64,000 bases of DNA from Gammaproteobacteria bacterium (GTDB taxonomy: Bacteria; Pseudomonadota; Gammaproteobacteria; Steroidobacterales; Woeseiaceae), in NCBI GenBank assembly GCA_029865385.1, contig JAOUGX010000005.1, positions 1 to 64,000 of the forward strand, given 5' to 3'. Below the pieces are notes generated by a model, which was given only the letters and a program-made list of their open reading frames with translations, was not told where the DNA came from and did no database searches. A program made the translations under genes and the position numbers. Position 1 is the stretch's first letter. Every line of letters begins with the position of its first letter. Below are positions 1 through 9,736 of the stretch, piece by piece.

Positions 1-1
1 T

Positions 2-445
2 CCCGCAAACGGCGTAGAAATGCGTTTCGCCGAAAGCGCCGCAGTCGACGGCAAAGCTGTCTCGGGTTTCGAAACCGAGCGGCAACAGCTTGAAATGCTT
101 GATGGCCTTTCGCCGCAGGCACAACGGGACCTGCTATTGCAGACTCTGGCCGAAAGCACGAATGTCGTCGAAATTATGGATGACCTGATTGAAGCCTGGC
201 GTCGCGGCGATACGAAAAGGCTGGAGGACGAATTGCTGACTGAAATCAAACGGTATCCCGAGATTTACCAGGCAATTGTCGTGCGACGGAACGAAAACTG
301 GATAGAACAGATCGTCGAACTTCTCGATGATCGCCAGAACTATCTGATCATTGTAGGCACAATGCACATGATCGGCGAAAGTGGCCTACCCGCATTATTG
401 AAGGAAAAAGGTCATGTTGCGGTTCAAATGCATCAACCGCAATAA
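2..445 (+). CDS. TraB/GumN family protein, 3' part only
   Basis: This is the C-terminal half of a gene that begins before the window; the frame is open from base 2 with no start needed. The visible 147 residues are mostly helical and end in a segment reading NYLIIVGTMHMIGESGLPALL, whose GTxHxxGxxGL pattern is the C-terminal signature of the TraB/PrgY/GumN family (putative TIKI-like metalloproteases). Family members in proteobacteria are usually secreted or lipid-anchored proteins of about 290-350 residues, so roughly half is missing. The substrate is unknown. It converges on rubredoxin with only two bases between the stop codons. Family assignment is fairly sure; function is not. Confidence 0.8.
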   Translation, partial: PANGVEMRFAESAAVDGKAVSGFETERQQLEMLDGLSPQAQRDLLLQTLAESTNVVEIMDDLIEAWRRGDTKRLEDELLTEIKRYPEIYQAIVVRRNENWIEQIVELLDDRQNYLIIVGTMHMIGESGLPALLKEKGHVAVQMHQPQ

Positions 446-447
446 AA

Positions 448-612
448 TCAGACCTCAACCATCTCGAAATCTTCCTTGCCTGCGCCGCAGTCCGGGCAGC
501 GCCACGACAAGGGCACATCATCCCATCGAGTCCCCGCATCGATTCCCGACTCCGGGTCGCCGCGCTCTTCTTCGTAGAGATAGCCGCAAATCAGACACAT
601 ATATGCTTTCAT
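448..612 (-). CDS. Rubredoxin
   Basis: This is a 54-residue protein with the two rubredoxin knuckles, CLICGY near the N-terminus and CPDCGA near the C-terminus, which hold one iron in a Cys4 site. Length and spacing match classical rubredoxins. It is a small cytoplasmic one-electron carrier that passes electrons to partners such as alkane hydroxylases or oxidative-stress enzymes; the partner here is unknown. The start chosen (ATG at 612) gives the usual MKxYxCxxCG beginning; a longer frame continues upstream but its N-terminal extension would run antisense into hemL and looks spurious. It is divergent from hemL, a common neighbourhood for rubredoxin in gammaproteobacteria. Confidence 0.95.
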   Translation of the reverse strand: MKAYMCLICGYLYEEERGDPESGIDAGTRWDDVPLSWRCPDCGAGKEDFEMVEV

Positions 613-736
613 GACAAAAAATATGTGCTGAAGCGCCGCAGCTGTCAACTTTTGCGATCGTAAACATCCTGCTTCTCTGGCGCCAACTCCTTCGGTAGCA
701 TGAAGTCCTGCACTCTCGGGCCCGGACTGATAACAC

Positions 737-2005
737 ATGTCACTTTTTGAAGATGCAAGAAAATACATCGCCGGCGGCGTTAACTCGCCGGTGCGCGCAT
801 TTGCAGGTGTAGGCGGGGAGCCGCTGTTCGTAAAAAGCGCCAAAGGCGCCTACCTCTACACCGAGGACGGCCGGCAATTGATCGACTATGTCGGCTCCTG
901 GGGACCGATGATTCTGGGTCACGCCGATGCAGCTGTGATTAAGGCCGTCAAGAAGGCTGCGGAAAGCGGTTTGAGCTTTGGTGCGCCAACGGTCATCGAG
1001 ACGATGCTGGCGAGGAAGATCTGCCAACTGATGCCATCGATCGAGAAGATTCGAATGGTCAGTTCGGGCACGGAGGCAACGATGAGTGCCATCCGGCTTG
1101 CCAGGGGTTTTACCGGCCGCGACAAGATCATCAAGTTCGAAGGTTGTTATCACGGGCATTCGGATTCGCTGTTGATCAAGGCTGGCTCCGGCGCTCTGAC
1201 CCTCGGGGTCCCCAGTTCGCCGGGCGTACCGGCAGGCCTTGCCGAGCACACCATCACACTCGATTACAACGACGCCGATGCAGTAAAAGCAGTCTTTGCC
1301 GAACTCGGCGACAGCATCGCCTGCATTATCGTTGAGCCGATTGCCGGAAACATGAACATGGTGCCGCCGGTCGAGGGATTCCTGGAAACCCTGCGAAACG
1401 AATGCACTGCGTCGGGTTCCGTCTTGATATTCGACGAAGTAATGACCGGTTTTCGCGTGGCCCTTGGCGGCGCGCAGGCAGCCTTCGATATCAAACCGGA
1501 CCTGACAACACTCGGCAAGATCGCTGGGGGCGGCATGCCTGCCGCCGCATTTGGCGGGCGCGCCGACATCATGAAACATCTCGCGCCGGAGGGTCCCGTC
1601 TACCAGGCTGGCACGCTGTCCGGAAATCCACTGGCCATGGCCGCCGGCCTGGCAACTCTGCAGGCGATCGAGCGACCGGGATTTTACGAGTCGTTGTCCG
1701 CAAGAACCCGTCAACTGATCGACGGCCTGCAGGGTGCGGCCGGAGCTGCGGGTGTGCCGCTGTCAACCGAGGCCATGGGAGGCATGTTCGGACTGGTCTT
1801 CACGGCCGATGGGCCCATGCGCCGCTTCAGTCAGATCGCCAAAGCGGACCTCGACCGCTTCCGGAAGTTCTTCCACGGGATGCTCGATCAAGGCATTTAT
1901 CTTGCGCCGTCGGCATTCGAGGCGGGATTCGTCTCCTCCGCGCACGGCGACACCGAGATTGGCCGCACAATCGACGCTGCGACGCGCGTGTTCGAGACTA
2001 TCTAG
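737..2005 (+). CDS. hemL: Glutamate-1-semialdehyde 2,1-aminomutase
   Basis: HemL is a PLP enzyme that converts glutamate-1-semialdehyde to 5-aminolevulinate, the last step of the C5 route to haem, siroheme and cobalamin. The 422 residues match the family's usual length. The PLP lysine lies in [18 protein letters not shown] (Lys261), with the upstream [10 protein letters not shown] aspartate that binds the pyridine nitrogen and the typical N-terminal [10 protein letters not shown] and [13 protein letters not shown] segments. It is transcribed alone and its stop overlaps the stop of the convergent Lon-domain gene by four bases. The haem and B12 supply is relevant here because the window also encodes c-type cytochromes and a B12-dependent ribonucleotide reductase. 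Confidence 0.98.
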   Translation: MSLFEDARKYIAGGVNSPVRAFAGVGGEPLFVKSAKGAYLYTEDGRQLIDYVGSWGPMILGHADAAVIKAVKKAAESGLSFGAPTVIETMLARKICQLMPSIEKIRMVSSGTEATMSAIRLARGFTGRDKIIKFEGCYHGHSDSLLIKAGSGALTLGVPSSPGVPAGLAEHTITLDYNDADAVKAVFAELGDSIACIIVEPIAGNMNMVPPVEGFLETLRNECTASGSVLIFDEVMTGFRVALGGAQAAFDIKPDLTTLGKIAGGGMPAAAFGGRADIMKHLAPEGPVYQAGTLSGNPLAMAAGLATLQAIERPGFYESLSARTRQLIDGLQGAAGAAGVPLSTEAMGGMFGLVFTADGPMRRFSQIAKADLDRFRKFFHGMLDQGIYLAPSAFEAGFVSSAHGDTEIGRTIDAATRVFETI

Positions 2006-2595
2006 TCCGAGTCCGCGGGCTGAGGGCCACGCACTGATTCGAGAACCTGCCGAACGATTTCGAGACGGGCCAGCGGATCGTCCTGTTCTAGACAGCTTTG
2101 CTTGCCGCTCGGAGATATCGGCAGGATCTCTGCGAAACGATAAGCAACCCAGCCCGCATCATCGTATTTTCGCTCCAGCGAATCGTACAGTTTCCCCAGA
2201 TCGTCCAGCACACCGGCGAGAATCCTGGCCAATGCGCGATACTCCTGCGGAAGCGCGACGTCATGCTGGTCCGGTAACATCTCGACCTCGCCGACGTTGA
2301 GTCCGTCATCGCGCTGTTCGCTGGACAGCAGGCGAAATCGCCGATCTCCTATCGCCGTAACGCCAAGCAGTCCGTCACTGCCCTGGTACCAGTCGACGAT
2401 GCGCGCTAGCGTGCCAACCTGGTAAGTAGACGTCGGTCCGGTTTCGTTTCCACTGCGAATCAGCAACACACCGAACAGCCCACCCGACCTGAGTCTTTCG
2501 CTTATCATGTCCAGGTAGCGTACTTCAAAAATGCGCAACGGCAGCGGCCCTCCAGGATAGAGGACTGTATGCAATGGAAAAAGCGGTACTTTCAT
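2002..2595 (-). CDS. Lon substrate-binding-domain (LON N-like) protein
   Basis: This is a 197-residue protein made of one LON substrate-binding (PUA-like) domain: it starts [27 protein letters not shown] and continues FGVLLIRSG, the usual opening of Lon N-domains. There is no AAA+ or protease domain, so it is a free-standing member (COG2802 type), presumably cytoplasmic. Its role in bacteria is not established; the family is related to cereblon-like substrate binders. It ends convergently with hemL (four-base overlap) and lies downstream of mpl on the same strand, with about 107 bases between. Confidence 0.88.
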   Translation of the reverse strand: MKVPLFPLHTVLYPGGPLPLRIFEVRYLDMISERLRSGGLFGVLLIRSGNETGPTSTYQVGTLARIVDWYQGSDGLLGVTAIGDRRFRLLSSEQRDDGLNVGEVEMLPDQHDVALPQEYRALARILAGVLDDLGKLYDSLERKYDDAGWVAYRFAEILPISPSGKQSCLEQDDPLARLEIVRQVLESVRGPQPADSD

Positions 2596-2702
2596 TGGCT
2601 CGACAGACCCTGGGCGGGCGCAACCGCAAAAGTCACGGCCACAACGAACACAGTCTGATTATAGTTGCTGAAATCTGCGGTGCCGGCTGGGTCGATTTCG
2701 CG

Positions 2703-4073
2703 TCAGATCGCACGCTTTTGTTGTAACGCCATCGTCAGTTTCTGCCGGGATGCGCCGAAACCACCATTGCTCATGAAGACCAACTGATCTCCGGCAAGCA
2801 AATTGTCCAGTAGCGCAGTCACGAGATCGTCGTATTCGGCAAATACGCTCAACCGGCTGCCCGCCTCTGCCAACGCGTCATCCAGTTCCCCGCGCATGTC
2901 CCCTGGTCGGAAAACAAAGACCAGGTCCGCATCATTCAGTGATTCGACCAGCGACCGATTGTGCACGCCCAGTTTCATGGTGTTTGAGCGCAGCTCGAGC
3001 GCCACAACGATGCGCTGACCGGGGTAGCGATTCCTGAGACCGCTCAGAGTGCGCTTTATTGCCGTCGGGTGGTGAGCAAAATCATCGTAAATTGCGATTT
3101 CCGATACGGTCGCCGTTCGCTCCATGCGTCGCTTGACTCCTTCGAATCTGGACAACGCGTCAACGGCCCGGTTAAACGGCACTCCCGCCGACCTGGAGGC
3201 AGCGACCGCCGCCAGCGCATTTTCCAGATTGTGGGTACCGCCGAGTTTCCATACCGTATCGGCAACGTCGCCAGAGGCATGTTCGATGCGGATTCGTCGC
3301 TCGCCACTATCCAGAAAGCTGCCGTGCCACTCACCCTCATCATCCAGCCCGAACGACTCCAGTGGCGTCCAGCAGCCCTTTTCCACCAGCACATCGATAT
3401 TGCTGTCGTCCGCCTTGCGAATGATTCGCCCGCCGGACGGCACAATGCGCAGCAACTGATGAAACTGCCAGAGAATGGCTTCGACGTCGCGGTAGATATC
3501 GGCGTGATCGAACTCGATATTGTTGATGACCAGCGTCTGTGGCCGGTAATGAACGAACTTCGCTCGCTTGTCGAAAAATGCCGTGTCGTATTCGTCCGCC
3601 TCGACAACGAAATACTCCGACTCGCCGAACCGCGCGGATTCCGGGAAATTTGCAGGAAGACCTCCGATAAGGAACCCCGGCGCGAGTCCGGCATCGTGCA
3701 GAATCCACGCCAGCATGCTCGCCGTAGTCGTTTTTCCATGAGTACCCGCGATGGCCATGACATGGCGCCCCTGCAGGACGTGGTCAGCAAGCCATTGTGG
3801 TCCCGAGCAGTACGGGATACGGCGATCGAGTATCGCCTCCACCGTAACATTGCCGCGACTCAAAGCGTTGCCAATGACAACGCAATCGGGAACCGGTTCC
3901 AGCTGCGCGGTGTCGTAGCCATTGACGATCTCGATGCCCAGCTGCCTCAACTGGGTGCTCATCGGCGGATAGACGTTCTGGTCGCTGCCGCTAACCCTGT
4001 GCCCGGCCGCCTTGGCCAGCGCTGCAACGCCACCCATGAACGTGCCGCAAATGCCGAGAATATGTATGTGCAT
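2703..4073 (-). CDS. mpl: UDP-N-acetylmuramate:L-Ala-gamma-D-Glu-meso-DAP ligase
   Basis: Mpl recycles murein: it joins the tripeptide recovered from the cell wall to UDP-MurNAc using ATP, in the cytoplasm. The 456-residue protein has the Mur-ligase layout: N-terminal Rossmann part with MHIHILGICGTFMGGVAALA, the ATP-binding loop GTHGKTTTASML in the central domain, FVVEADEYDTAFFD, and the C-terminal domain containing YDDFAHHPTAI. The MHIHILGICGTFMGG start and the HHPTAI motif separate Mpl from MurC. It appears to be monocistronic or to lead the Lon-domain gene, and it is divergent from rnd. Confidence 0.97.
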   Translation of the reverse strand: MHIHILGICGTFMGGVAALAKAAGHRVSGSDQNVYPPMSTQLRQLGIEIVNGYDTAQLEPVPDCVVIGNALSRGNVTVEAILDRRIPYCSGPQWLADHVLQGRHVMAIAGTHGKTTTASMLAWILHDAGLAPGFLIGGLPANFPESARFGESEYFVVEADEYDTAFFDKRAKFVHYRPQTLVINNIEFDHADIYRDVEAILWQFHQLLRIVPSGGRIIRKADDSNIDVLVEKGCWTPLESFGLDDEGEWHGSFLDSGERRIRIEHASGDVADTVWKLGGTHNLENALAAVAASRSAGVPFNRAVDALSRFEGVKRRMERTATVSEIAIYDDFAHHPTAIKRTLSGLRNRYPGQRIVVALELRSNTMKLGVHNRSLVESLNDADLVFVFRPGDMRGELDDALAEAGSRLSVFAEYDDLVTALLDNLLAGDQLVFMSNGGFGASRQKLTMALQQKRAI

Positions 4074-4301
4074 CGATCTTCCTAAAATTCAGCATTTGTT
4101 TATGCCATCACTCCACGAGCTAGCTGCATTGTGAATACGAACCTCGCGATGGCAATTACCGCACACCGGTGCTGCTGATTTCCGCTTGTAATGATATCGA
4201 AGATTGTATTGAGAAGAAGTTACAGGGTTCTGTCACAATACGACAATGCATTGCCGCAATCATCTCATGAGAACCAAGCCGTTCCAAAGCCCGGGCCGCA
4301 C

Positions 4302-5387
4302 GTGACCAACTTCGAGTTTGTCAACCTGCAAGAAGACGATTCGCTGGTCGCTGTGCTCGACGCGGCAGAAAGGATCGGTGTTGACACCGAGTTCATGCGG
4401 GAGAAGACCTACTTCGCCGAGTTGTGCCTGATTCAACTATCGGATAGCGGGCGAATTTACTGCGCGGATCCCCTCGGCGCGTCGGATCTCGGGTCTTTCT
4501 GGAAGTCTTTGATGAGATGCGAATGGATCCTGCACTCCGGGAGGCAGGACATGGAGGTCATTTATCAGGCGTCAGGGCTCATGCCCGGCCGCCTTTTCGA
4601 TACACAGATCGCGGCGGCCCTCCTCGGCTACATGCCCCAGATCGGGTATGCAGGACTGGTAGCTGAACTCTTTGACGTCGAGCTGGCCAAGTCACACACA
4701 CGGGCCGACTGGTCACGGCGGCCATTGTCGAATGAAGTGCTTCGATACGCCGCGGAAGATGTTGAGCATCTGCTACCGGCGTATGACCTGTTGAATGAAC
4801 GCCTTGAAAAACTGGGCCGCCGCGACTGGGTGCTGGAGGATTCAGCGGATCTCCTCGACCGGACCTTGTACGATGCGGAACCTCACCTTGCCATCGAGCG
4901 AGTAAAGGGTGCAAGGAGCATACATGGCGTGCCGCGCGCTATTGCATCGGGTATCGCGGAATGGCGGGAAAGGGAAGCGCTACGACGCAATCGTCCGCGA
5001 CAATGGATTTTGCGGGACACTGTCGTTCTCGAAATTGCCCAGGCAATGCCCAGGTCGAAACAGGCCCTGCACTCGATTTCGGGATTGGCTGATCGAACGG
5101 CGGCACGGGCTGGCGATGAATTGCTCGATGTGATCTCGACGGCGATGGACAACGTCACCGACTATGTGCCTCCAACGAGGCCGGATGAAAAACAGAAGGA
5201 CGTGCTCAAAAAGGCACAGAAAACTGTTGCCGACTGCGCAGCGGATCTCGGCGTTTCTGCCGAAATTGTCGCGTCGAAAAAAGAACTCTCTGCAGCCCTC
5301 TCCGGAGTTCGCGACTCCCGCGTATTTCGTGGATGGCGTCGCGAGCTCGTCGGTGAACGGCTATTGGATCAGTTCGACCGGGCCTGA
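4302..5387 (+). CDS. rnd: Ribonuclease D
   Basis: This 3'-to-5' exoribonuclease trims tRNA precursors. The DEDD exonuclease domain is clear: Exo I IGVDTEFMRE, Exo II in LHSGRQDMEVIYQ, Exo III as RYAAEDVEHLLPAYDLL. One or two HRDC domains follow (residues about 205-285 and beyond, e.g. WILRDTVVLEIAQAMP). I chose the GTG at 4302 because it places DTEF at residue 29, as in E. coli RNase D (residue 28). The same frame stays open to an ATG at 4191, which would add 37 poorly conserved residues. The C-terminus ends near the convergent adk stop. Confidence 0.93.
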   Translation: MTNFEFVNLQEDDSLVAVLDAAERIGVDTEFMREKTYFAELCLIQLSDSGRIYCADPLGASDLGSFWKSLMRCEWILHSGRQDMEVIYQASGLMPGRLFDTQIAAALLGYMPQIGYAGLVAELFDVELAKSHTRADWSRRPLSNEVLRYAAEDVEHLLPAYDLLNERLEKLGRRDWVLEDSADLLDRTLYDAEPHLAIERVKGARSIHGVPRAIASGIAEWREREALRRNRPRQWILRDTVVLEIAQAMPRSKQALHSISGLADRTAARAGDELLDVISTAMDNVTDYVPPTRPDEKQKDVLKKAQKTVADCAADLGVSAEIVASKKELSAALSGVRDSRVFRGWRRELVGERLLDQFDRA

Positions 5388-5404
5388 TTCGCAGCCCGGA
5401 TTCT

Positions 5405-6049
5405 CTACGCCTTCAAGGTCTGTTTGAACCGTGCGTAAACCTCGTCGATAGTCCCGTCGGCATCGACAGTCTTCAATTTGCCGCGTTTACGGTAATAGCC
5501 AATCAGGGGTTCTGTTTGCTGGCGATAAACGTCGAGCCGGTTGCGAATGGTCTTCTCGTTATCGTCCTCCCGTTGAATCAACTCACCGCCCGCTTTGGTG
5601 CAGGCATCCAGTTCTTCCTTCGGTGAGAGGTAGATATTGAGCAACTTCCCGGTCAATGAACAGGTACGGCGGCCGGTCAGCCGCTTGAGCAGTGTATCCT
5701 GATCAACATCCATCAGTATTGCGGCATCAAGACGCACGCCGATTTCGTCGAGCAGATCCTCGAGATCGAGAGCCTGCTTTTCGGTCCGCGGGAAGCCGTC
5801 CAGGATAAAACCGTCCGCGGCGTCCGGCTCGGCGAGCCTCTCGCTGATTATCCCCAGCATCACATCGTCCGATACCAGGTTGCCGGCATCCATGATTGAT
5901 CTGGCTTTCTGACCGAATCGCGTACCGGCAGCAACAGCGGCACGCAACATGTCGCCCGTCGATATCTGCGGAATATGCTTTTCCGACATCAGCTTTTGGG
6001 CCTGGGTGCCCTTGCCGGATCCCGGTGCCCCGAGAAGGACTATGCGCAT
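5405..6049 (-). CDS. adk: Adenylate kinase
   Basis: Adenylate kinase interconverts ATP + AMP and 2 ADP in the cytoplasm. The 214-residue long form is complete: P-loop GAPGSGKGTQ, the NMP-binding segment with STGDMLR, and DGFPRT. The LID (about residues 122-160) begins GRRTCSLTGKLLN and contains only two cysteines, so it is not the four-Cys zinc LID of Gram-positives; it is presumably held by hydrogen bonds as in enterobacteria. It is divergent from the PPi-phosphofructokinase gene, with 150 bases between the starts, which puts three phosphoryl-transfer and pyrophosphate genes together. Confidence 0.98.
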   Translation of the reverse strand: MRIVLLGAPGSGKGTQAQKLMSEKHIPQISTGDMLRAAVAAGTRFGQKARSIMDAGNLVSDDVMLGIISERLAEPDAADGFILDGFPRTEKQALDLEDLLDEIGVRLDAAILMDVDQDTLLKRLTGRRTCSLTGKLLNIYLSPKEELDACTKAGGELIQREDDNEKTIRNRLDVYRQQTEPLIGYYRKRGKLKTVDADGTIDEVYARFKQTLKA

Positions 6050-6199
6050 TTGGATTGACTCTTGTTTTTAATGGAAAACGACGACCATAACAGGTCGGCG
6101 GCCTACGCTACCCGCTCTTCCCAGGGACGTCAAACTGCCTTCGATGCAAGGATTCGGCTATTCTTGGCTCCGCAATCGAACAGAAAAGGATAGTCAGAA

Positions 6200-7462
6200 A
6201 TGCCGAAAATGAATGCGTTTTATGCACAATCCGGGGGTGTTACGGCCGTTATCAACGCGACAGCGTGCGGCGTTATCGAGACAGCCCGGAAATATCGAAG
6301 CCGGATCGGCAAAGTCTATGCCGGCAGAAACGGGATCATTGGTGCACTGACTGAGGACATGATCGATACCGGTCGCGAAACGGCCGGCTCAATCGCTGCT
6401 CTGCGGCATACACCAGGTGGTGCATTCGGTTCGGCACGATACAAACTGAAGGGTCTGGAAGAGAATCGCGCTCAGTACGAACGACTCATCGAAGTCTTCA
6501 AAGCGCACGATATCGGTTATTTTTTCTACAACGGTGGCAATGATTCGATGGACACCGCGCACAAGGTGTCGCTGATCAGCAAGCGCATGGGATTTCCGGT
6601 CACCTGCCTCGGCATTCCAAAGACAGTGGACAACGATTTGCCGGTGACCGACAACTGTCCCGGATTCGGCTCCGTTGCCAAATACGTCGCTGTATCCACG
6701 CGCGAAGCGGCCCTCGACGTATTGTCCATGTCCAAGACGTCCACAAAAGTGTTCATTCTCGAAGTCATGGGCCGGCACGCAGGATGGATTGCGGCGGCCG
6801 GGGGCCTCGCTGGCACCAAACCCGGCGATGCGCCACACATCATCCTTTTTCCCGAAATACCCTTCGATCAGACCGCGTTCCTGAAGCGCGTCAAGGAATC
6901 GGTGACCAAGTACGATTACTGCGTCATCGTCGTAAGCGAGGGCGCAAGATTTGCCGACGGCAGATTTCTTGCCGAAGCCGGAACACGGGATGCCTTCGGT
7001 CATGCGCAGCTCGGAGGCGTCGCGCCCGTGGTTGCACACATGGTTCGCGACAACCTTGGATACAAGTTTCACTATGCGATCGCCGACTACCTGCAGCGAT
7101 CGGCGCGACATATTGCGTCCGCCACGGATGTTCGGCAGGCCTATGCCGTCGGCAAAGAGGCAGTGAAAATGGCGCTCGCCGGACACACGGCCGTCATGCC
7201 GGTGATAATCCGCGTATCCGACCAGCCGTACCGCTGGAAAATCGGCCAGGCGCCGCTGTCGAAGATCGCCAACAAGGAAAAAATGCTGCCGCGGCGCTAC
7301 ATCAGCCGGGACGGCTTCTCGATCACCGAGGCCTGCCGGCGGTACCTGTCGCCGTTGATTCGCGGAGAGGATTATCCTCCATATATCAATGGCTTACCAA
7401 AGTATCCGAGCCTCAAGAACGTGCCCGTTCCGAAAAAGCTAAAGGCCGGTTTTGTGGTATGA
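6200..7462 (+). CDS. Pyrophosphate-dependent 6-phosphofructokinase
   Basis: This is a cytoplasmic enzyme of the PFK family that phosphorylates fructose-6-phosphate reversibly. Two positions define the phosphoryl donor: GGND (residues 112-115) replaces the GGDG of ATP enzymes, and PKTVDND (140-146) has Lys where ATP enzymes have Gly. Both changes mark the PPi-using class, because the extra side chains block the ATP alpha-phosphate. MGRHAGWIAAAGGLAG is the usual sugar-phosphate-binding segment. An AAGGA ribosome site lies nine bases before the ATG. The membrane pyrophosphatase gene follows 168 bases later on the same strand, a pairing known from methanotrophs. Confidence 0.95.
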   Translation: MPKMNAFYAQSGGVTAVINATACGVIETARKYRSRIGKVYAGRNGIIGALTEDMIDTGRETAGSIAALRHTPGGAFGSARYKLKGLEENRAQYERLIEVFKAHDIGYFFYNGGNDSMDTAHKVSLISKRMGFPVTCLGIPKTVDNDLPVTDNCPGFGSVAKYVAVSTREAALDVLSMSKTSTKVFILEVMGRHAGWIAAAGGLAGTKPGDAPHIILFPEIPFDQTAFLKRVKESVTKYDYCVIVVSEGARFADGRFLAEAGTRDAFGHAQLGGVAPVVAHMVRDNLGYKFHYAIADYLQRSARHIASATDVRQAYAVGKEAVKMALAGHTAVMPVIIRVSDQPYRWKIGQAPLSKIANKEKMLPRRYISRDGFSITEACRRYLSPLIRGEDYPPYINGLPKYPSLKNVPVPKKLKAGFVV

Positions 7463-7630
7463 TGCGCCGCCTGCCGCGGGTGGGGTCCTTAGTAACAGGG
7501 CCCGCGAGCGCAGTCAGGTACAGCAACAAATAACCATAAACCGCTTGCTTGCGGTCCGTAATAAATAAAATTTTCGCTTTGCCCCAGGCGCAATCGTGCC
7601 GGGGTCTTTGGATGATCGGGAGACAATCTG
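7463..7630 (+). promoter_or_regulatory. Leader between PPi-PFK and hppA with two hairpins
   Basis: This gap holds two stem-loops: ACCGC-TTGCTT-GCGGT at 7540-7555, followed by an A/T-rich run, and CCCC-A-GGC paired with GCC-GGGG at 7582-7604. The first could act as a weak terminator or processing site, the second as a leader structure for hppA. A GGGAG ribosome site sits eight bases before the hppA ATG. No known riboswitch consensus was recognised. Confidence 0.3.
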
Positions 7631-9670
7631 ATGACAAATGAGATGGCACTATGGCTTGCCATAGGTGCGGGCGTTCTCGCGGTGCTTTACGGCATCGTAT
7701 CCTCGCAATGGATTCTGAAGCAGCCCGCGGGCAATCAGCGCATGCAGGATATCGCGCTCGCAATTCAGGAAGGTGCCGGCGCCTACATGAATCGCCAGTA
7801 CCAGACAATCGGTCTGGTCGGCGTAATTCTGTTCGTCGTGCTCGGCATTGCGCTTGACTGGCTTACCGCCATCGGCTTCGCTATCGGCGCTATCTTCTCC
7901 GGCCTCGCCGGATATATCGGCATGTTTGTATCCGTTCGTGCCAACGTCCGCACGGCGCAGGCAGCAACCAAGGGAGTCAATGCGGCGCTAAACATTGCGT
8001 TTCGCGGCGGTGCCATCACCGGATTGCTCGTGGTTGGTCTCGGCCTGATAGGCGTAGCCGGTTACTACTTCGTGCTCAGCAAGATGGGCTACGGTACGGA
8101 CGATACGATTCATGCATTGGTCGGTCTCGCGTTCGGTGGCTCGCTCATCTCGATCTTTGCGCGTCTGGGCGGTGGTATTTTTACCAAGGGCGCGGACGTA
8201 GGCGCCGACCTGGTCGGCAAAGTCGAAGCAGGTATCCCCGAGGACGACCCGCGCAACCCCGGTGTAATTGCCGATAACGTCGGTGACAACGTTGGCGACT
8301 GCGCCGGCATGGCCGCCGACCTGTTCGAGACTTACGCTGTTACCATCATTGCGACGATGCTGCTCGGTACGCTCGTCGCCACGAATTTCGGCACCACCGC
8401 TATCATTTACCCGCTGGTTCTTGGCGCAGTTTCCATTGTCGCGTCGATCATAGGTACCTTTTTCGTCAGCACATCGGATGGCGGCAAGATCATGGGCGCG
8501 CTGTACAAGGGCATGATCGTTTCCGGCGTCCTGGCAGCCATCGCATTTTATTTCATCACCATGGAAATGATGGCAGGGACGGGCAACGCTATGGGCATTT
8601 ACGGCTCCGCGCTGATCGGCCTTGGTTTGACCGCGGCCATGGTGGTAATCACGGAGTACTACACGGGTACGGAATACAAACCGGTCAGGACCATCGCTGA
8701 AGCATCTTTGACAGGCGACGCAACCAATATCATCGCAGGACTCGGCATTTCGATGAAAGCAACGGCTCTGCCGGTTCTTGCAGTGTGCCTGAGTATCTGG
8801 GGCGCCTTTGCTCTCGCGCCGCAGGGTGACGAGCTCGCCGGCCTGTACAACATCGCTATTGCGGCTACTACGATGCTGTCGATGACAGGTGTCGTCGTTG
8901 CACTCGATGCATTCGGCCCGATTACCGACAACGCGGGCGGCATTGCGGAAATGTCGGACCTGCCGGCCGAAGTTCGCACCATTACGGATCAGCTCGATGC
9001 GGTCGGCAATACCACCAAGGCCGTGACCAAGGGTTACGCGATCGGATCGGCCGGTCTCGCGGCCCTGGTGCTGTTCGCGGATTACACACACGCGCTGGAA
9101 TCCCGCGGCATCCTGGTCGATTTCGATCTTTCCGATCACCTGGTCATCATCGGCCTGTTCATCGGCGGGCTGGTGCCATTCCTGTTCGGCTCGATGGCGA
9201 TGGAAGCGGTCGGGCGAGCTGCCGGATCCGTCGTCGAGGAAGTGCGACGCCAGTTCCGCGAAATACCGGGCATCATGGAAGGCACCGGCAAACCAGACTA
9301 CAGCCGTGCCGTTGATCTGCTGACCAAAGCCGCTATCAAGGAAATGATCATTCCATCCATGCTGCCGATCCTTGTGCCACTGGCCGTTGGTCTGTTGCTG
9401 GGGCCGAAGGCACTTGGCGGTCTGTTGCTGGGCACCATCGTCACCGGGTTGTTCGTCGCCATATCAATGACCACGGGCGGCGGTGCATGGGACAACGCCA
9501 AGAAGTACATCGAGGATGGCAATTGCGGCGGCAAAGGCTCGGATGCCCACAAGGCAGCCATCACCGGAGACACAGTCGGCGACCCTTACAAGGATACGGC
9601 AGGTCCTGCCATCAATCCGCTGATCAAGATCATCAACATCGTTGCATTGTTGATGGTACCCCTGTTGTAG
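7631..9670 (+). CDS. hppA: Membrane proton-translocating pyrophosphatase
   Basis: This integral membrane pump hydrolyses PPi and exports ions, saving the energy of biosynthetic pyrophosphate. The 679-residue protein has about 16 predicted helices. The catalytic segments [20 protein letters not shown] and [19 protein letters not shown] bind Mg-PPi. The segment GNTTKA carries Lys463; lysine there (instead of alanine, GNTTAA) is the established mark of the K+-independent H+-pumping subfamily. With the upstream PPi-PFK it forms a functional pair: PPi made or used in glycolysis is coupled to membrane energisation. A strong terminator follows directly. Confidence 0.97.
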   Translation: MTNEMALWLAIGAGVLAVLYGIVSSQWILKQPAGNQRMQDIALAIQEGAGAYMNRQYQTIGLVGVILFVVLGIALDWLTAIGFAIGAIFSGLAGYIGMFVSVRANVRTAQAATKGVNAALNIAFRGGAITGLLVVGLGLIGVAGYYFVLSKMGYGTDDTIHALVGLAFGGSLISIFARLGGGIFTKGADVGADLVGKVEAGIPEDDPRNPGVIADNVGDNVGDCAGMAADLFETYAVTIIATMLLGTLVATNFGTTAIIYPLVLGAVSIVASIIGTFFVSTSDGGKIMGALYKGMIVSGVLAAIAFYFITMEMMAGTGNAMGIYGSALIGLGLTAAMVVITEYYTGTEYKPVRTIAEASLTGDATNIIAGLGISMKATALPVLAVCLSIWGAFALAPQGDELAGLYNIAIAATTMLSMTGVVVALDAFGPITDNAGGIAEMSDLPAEVRTITDQLDAVGNTTKAVTKGYAIGSAGLAALVLFADYTHALESRGILVDFDLSDHLVIIGLFIGGLVPFLFGSMAMEAVGRAAGSVVEEVRRQFREIPGIMEGTGKPDYSRAVDLLTKAAIKEMIIPSMLPILVPLAVGLLLGPKALGGLLLGTIVTGLFVAISMTTGGGAWDNAKKYIEDGNCGGKGSDAHKAAITGDTVGDPYKDTAGPAINPLIKIINIVALLMVPLL

Positions 9671-9691
9671 ACTGCAACGACGACACAAAAA

Positions 9692-9719
9692 AACGCCGGG
9701 CTTACCCGGCGTTTTTTTT
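9692..9719. terminator. Bidirectional rho-independent terminator
   Basis: A nine-base-pair perfect stem AACGCCGGG / CCCGGCGTT with loop CTTA is followed by eight Ts and preceded by a run of As, so it can end transcription of hppA on the plus strand and of the GGDEF-EAL gene on the minus strand. Confidence 0.92.
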
Positions 9720-9736
9720 GGATTCCATCGTCATGG

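Noticed and set aside
553-561. Hydrazine synthesis or anammox metabolism as the role of the HzsA-like protein at 59296-62004
   Set aside because: Only a distant domain layout is shared; no other hydrazine synthase subunit is visible, so the name is used only as a structural likeness.
740-1714. 324-codon open frame antisense to hemL
   Set aside because: It is the complement of a certain gene, has no domain I recognise and is explained by high-GC codon use.
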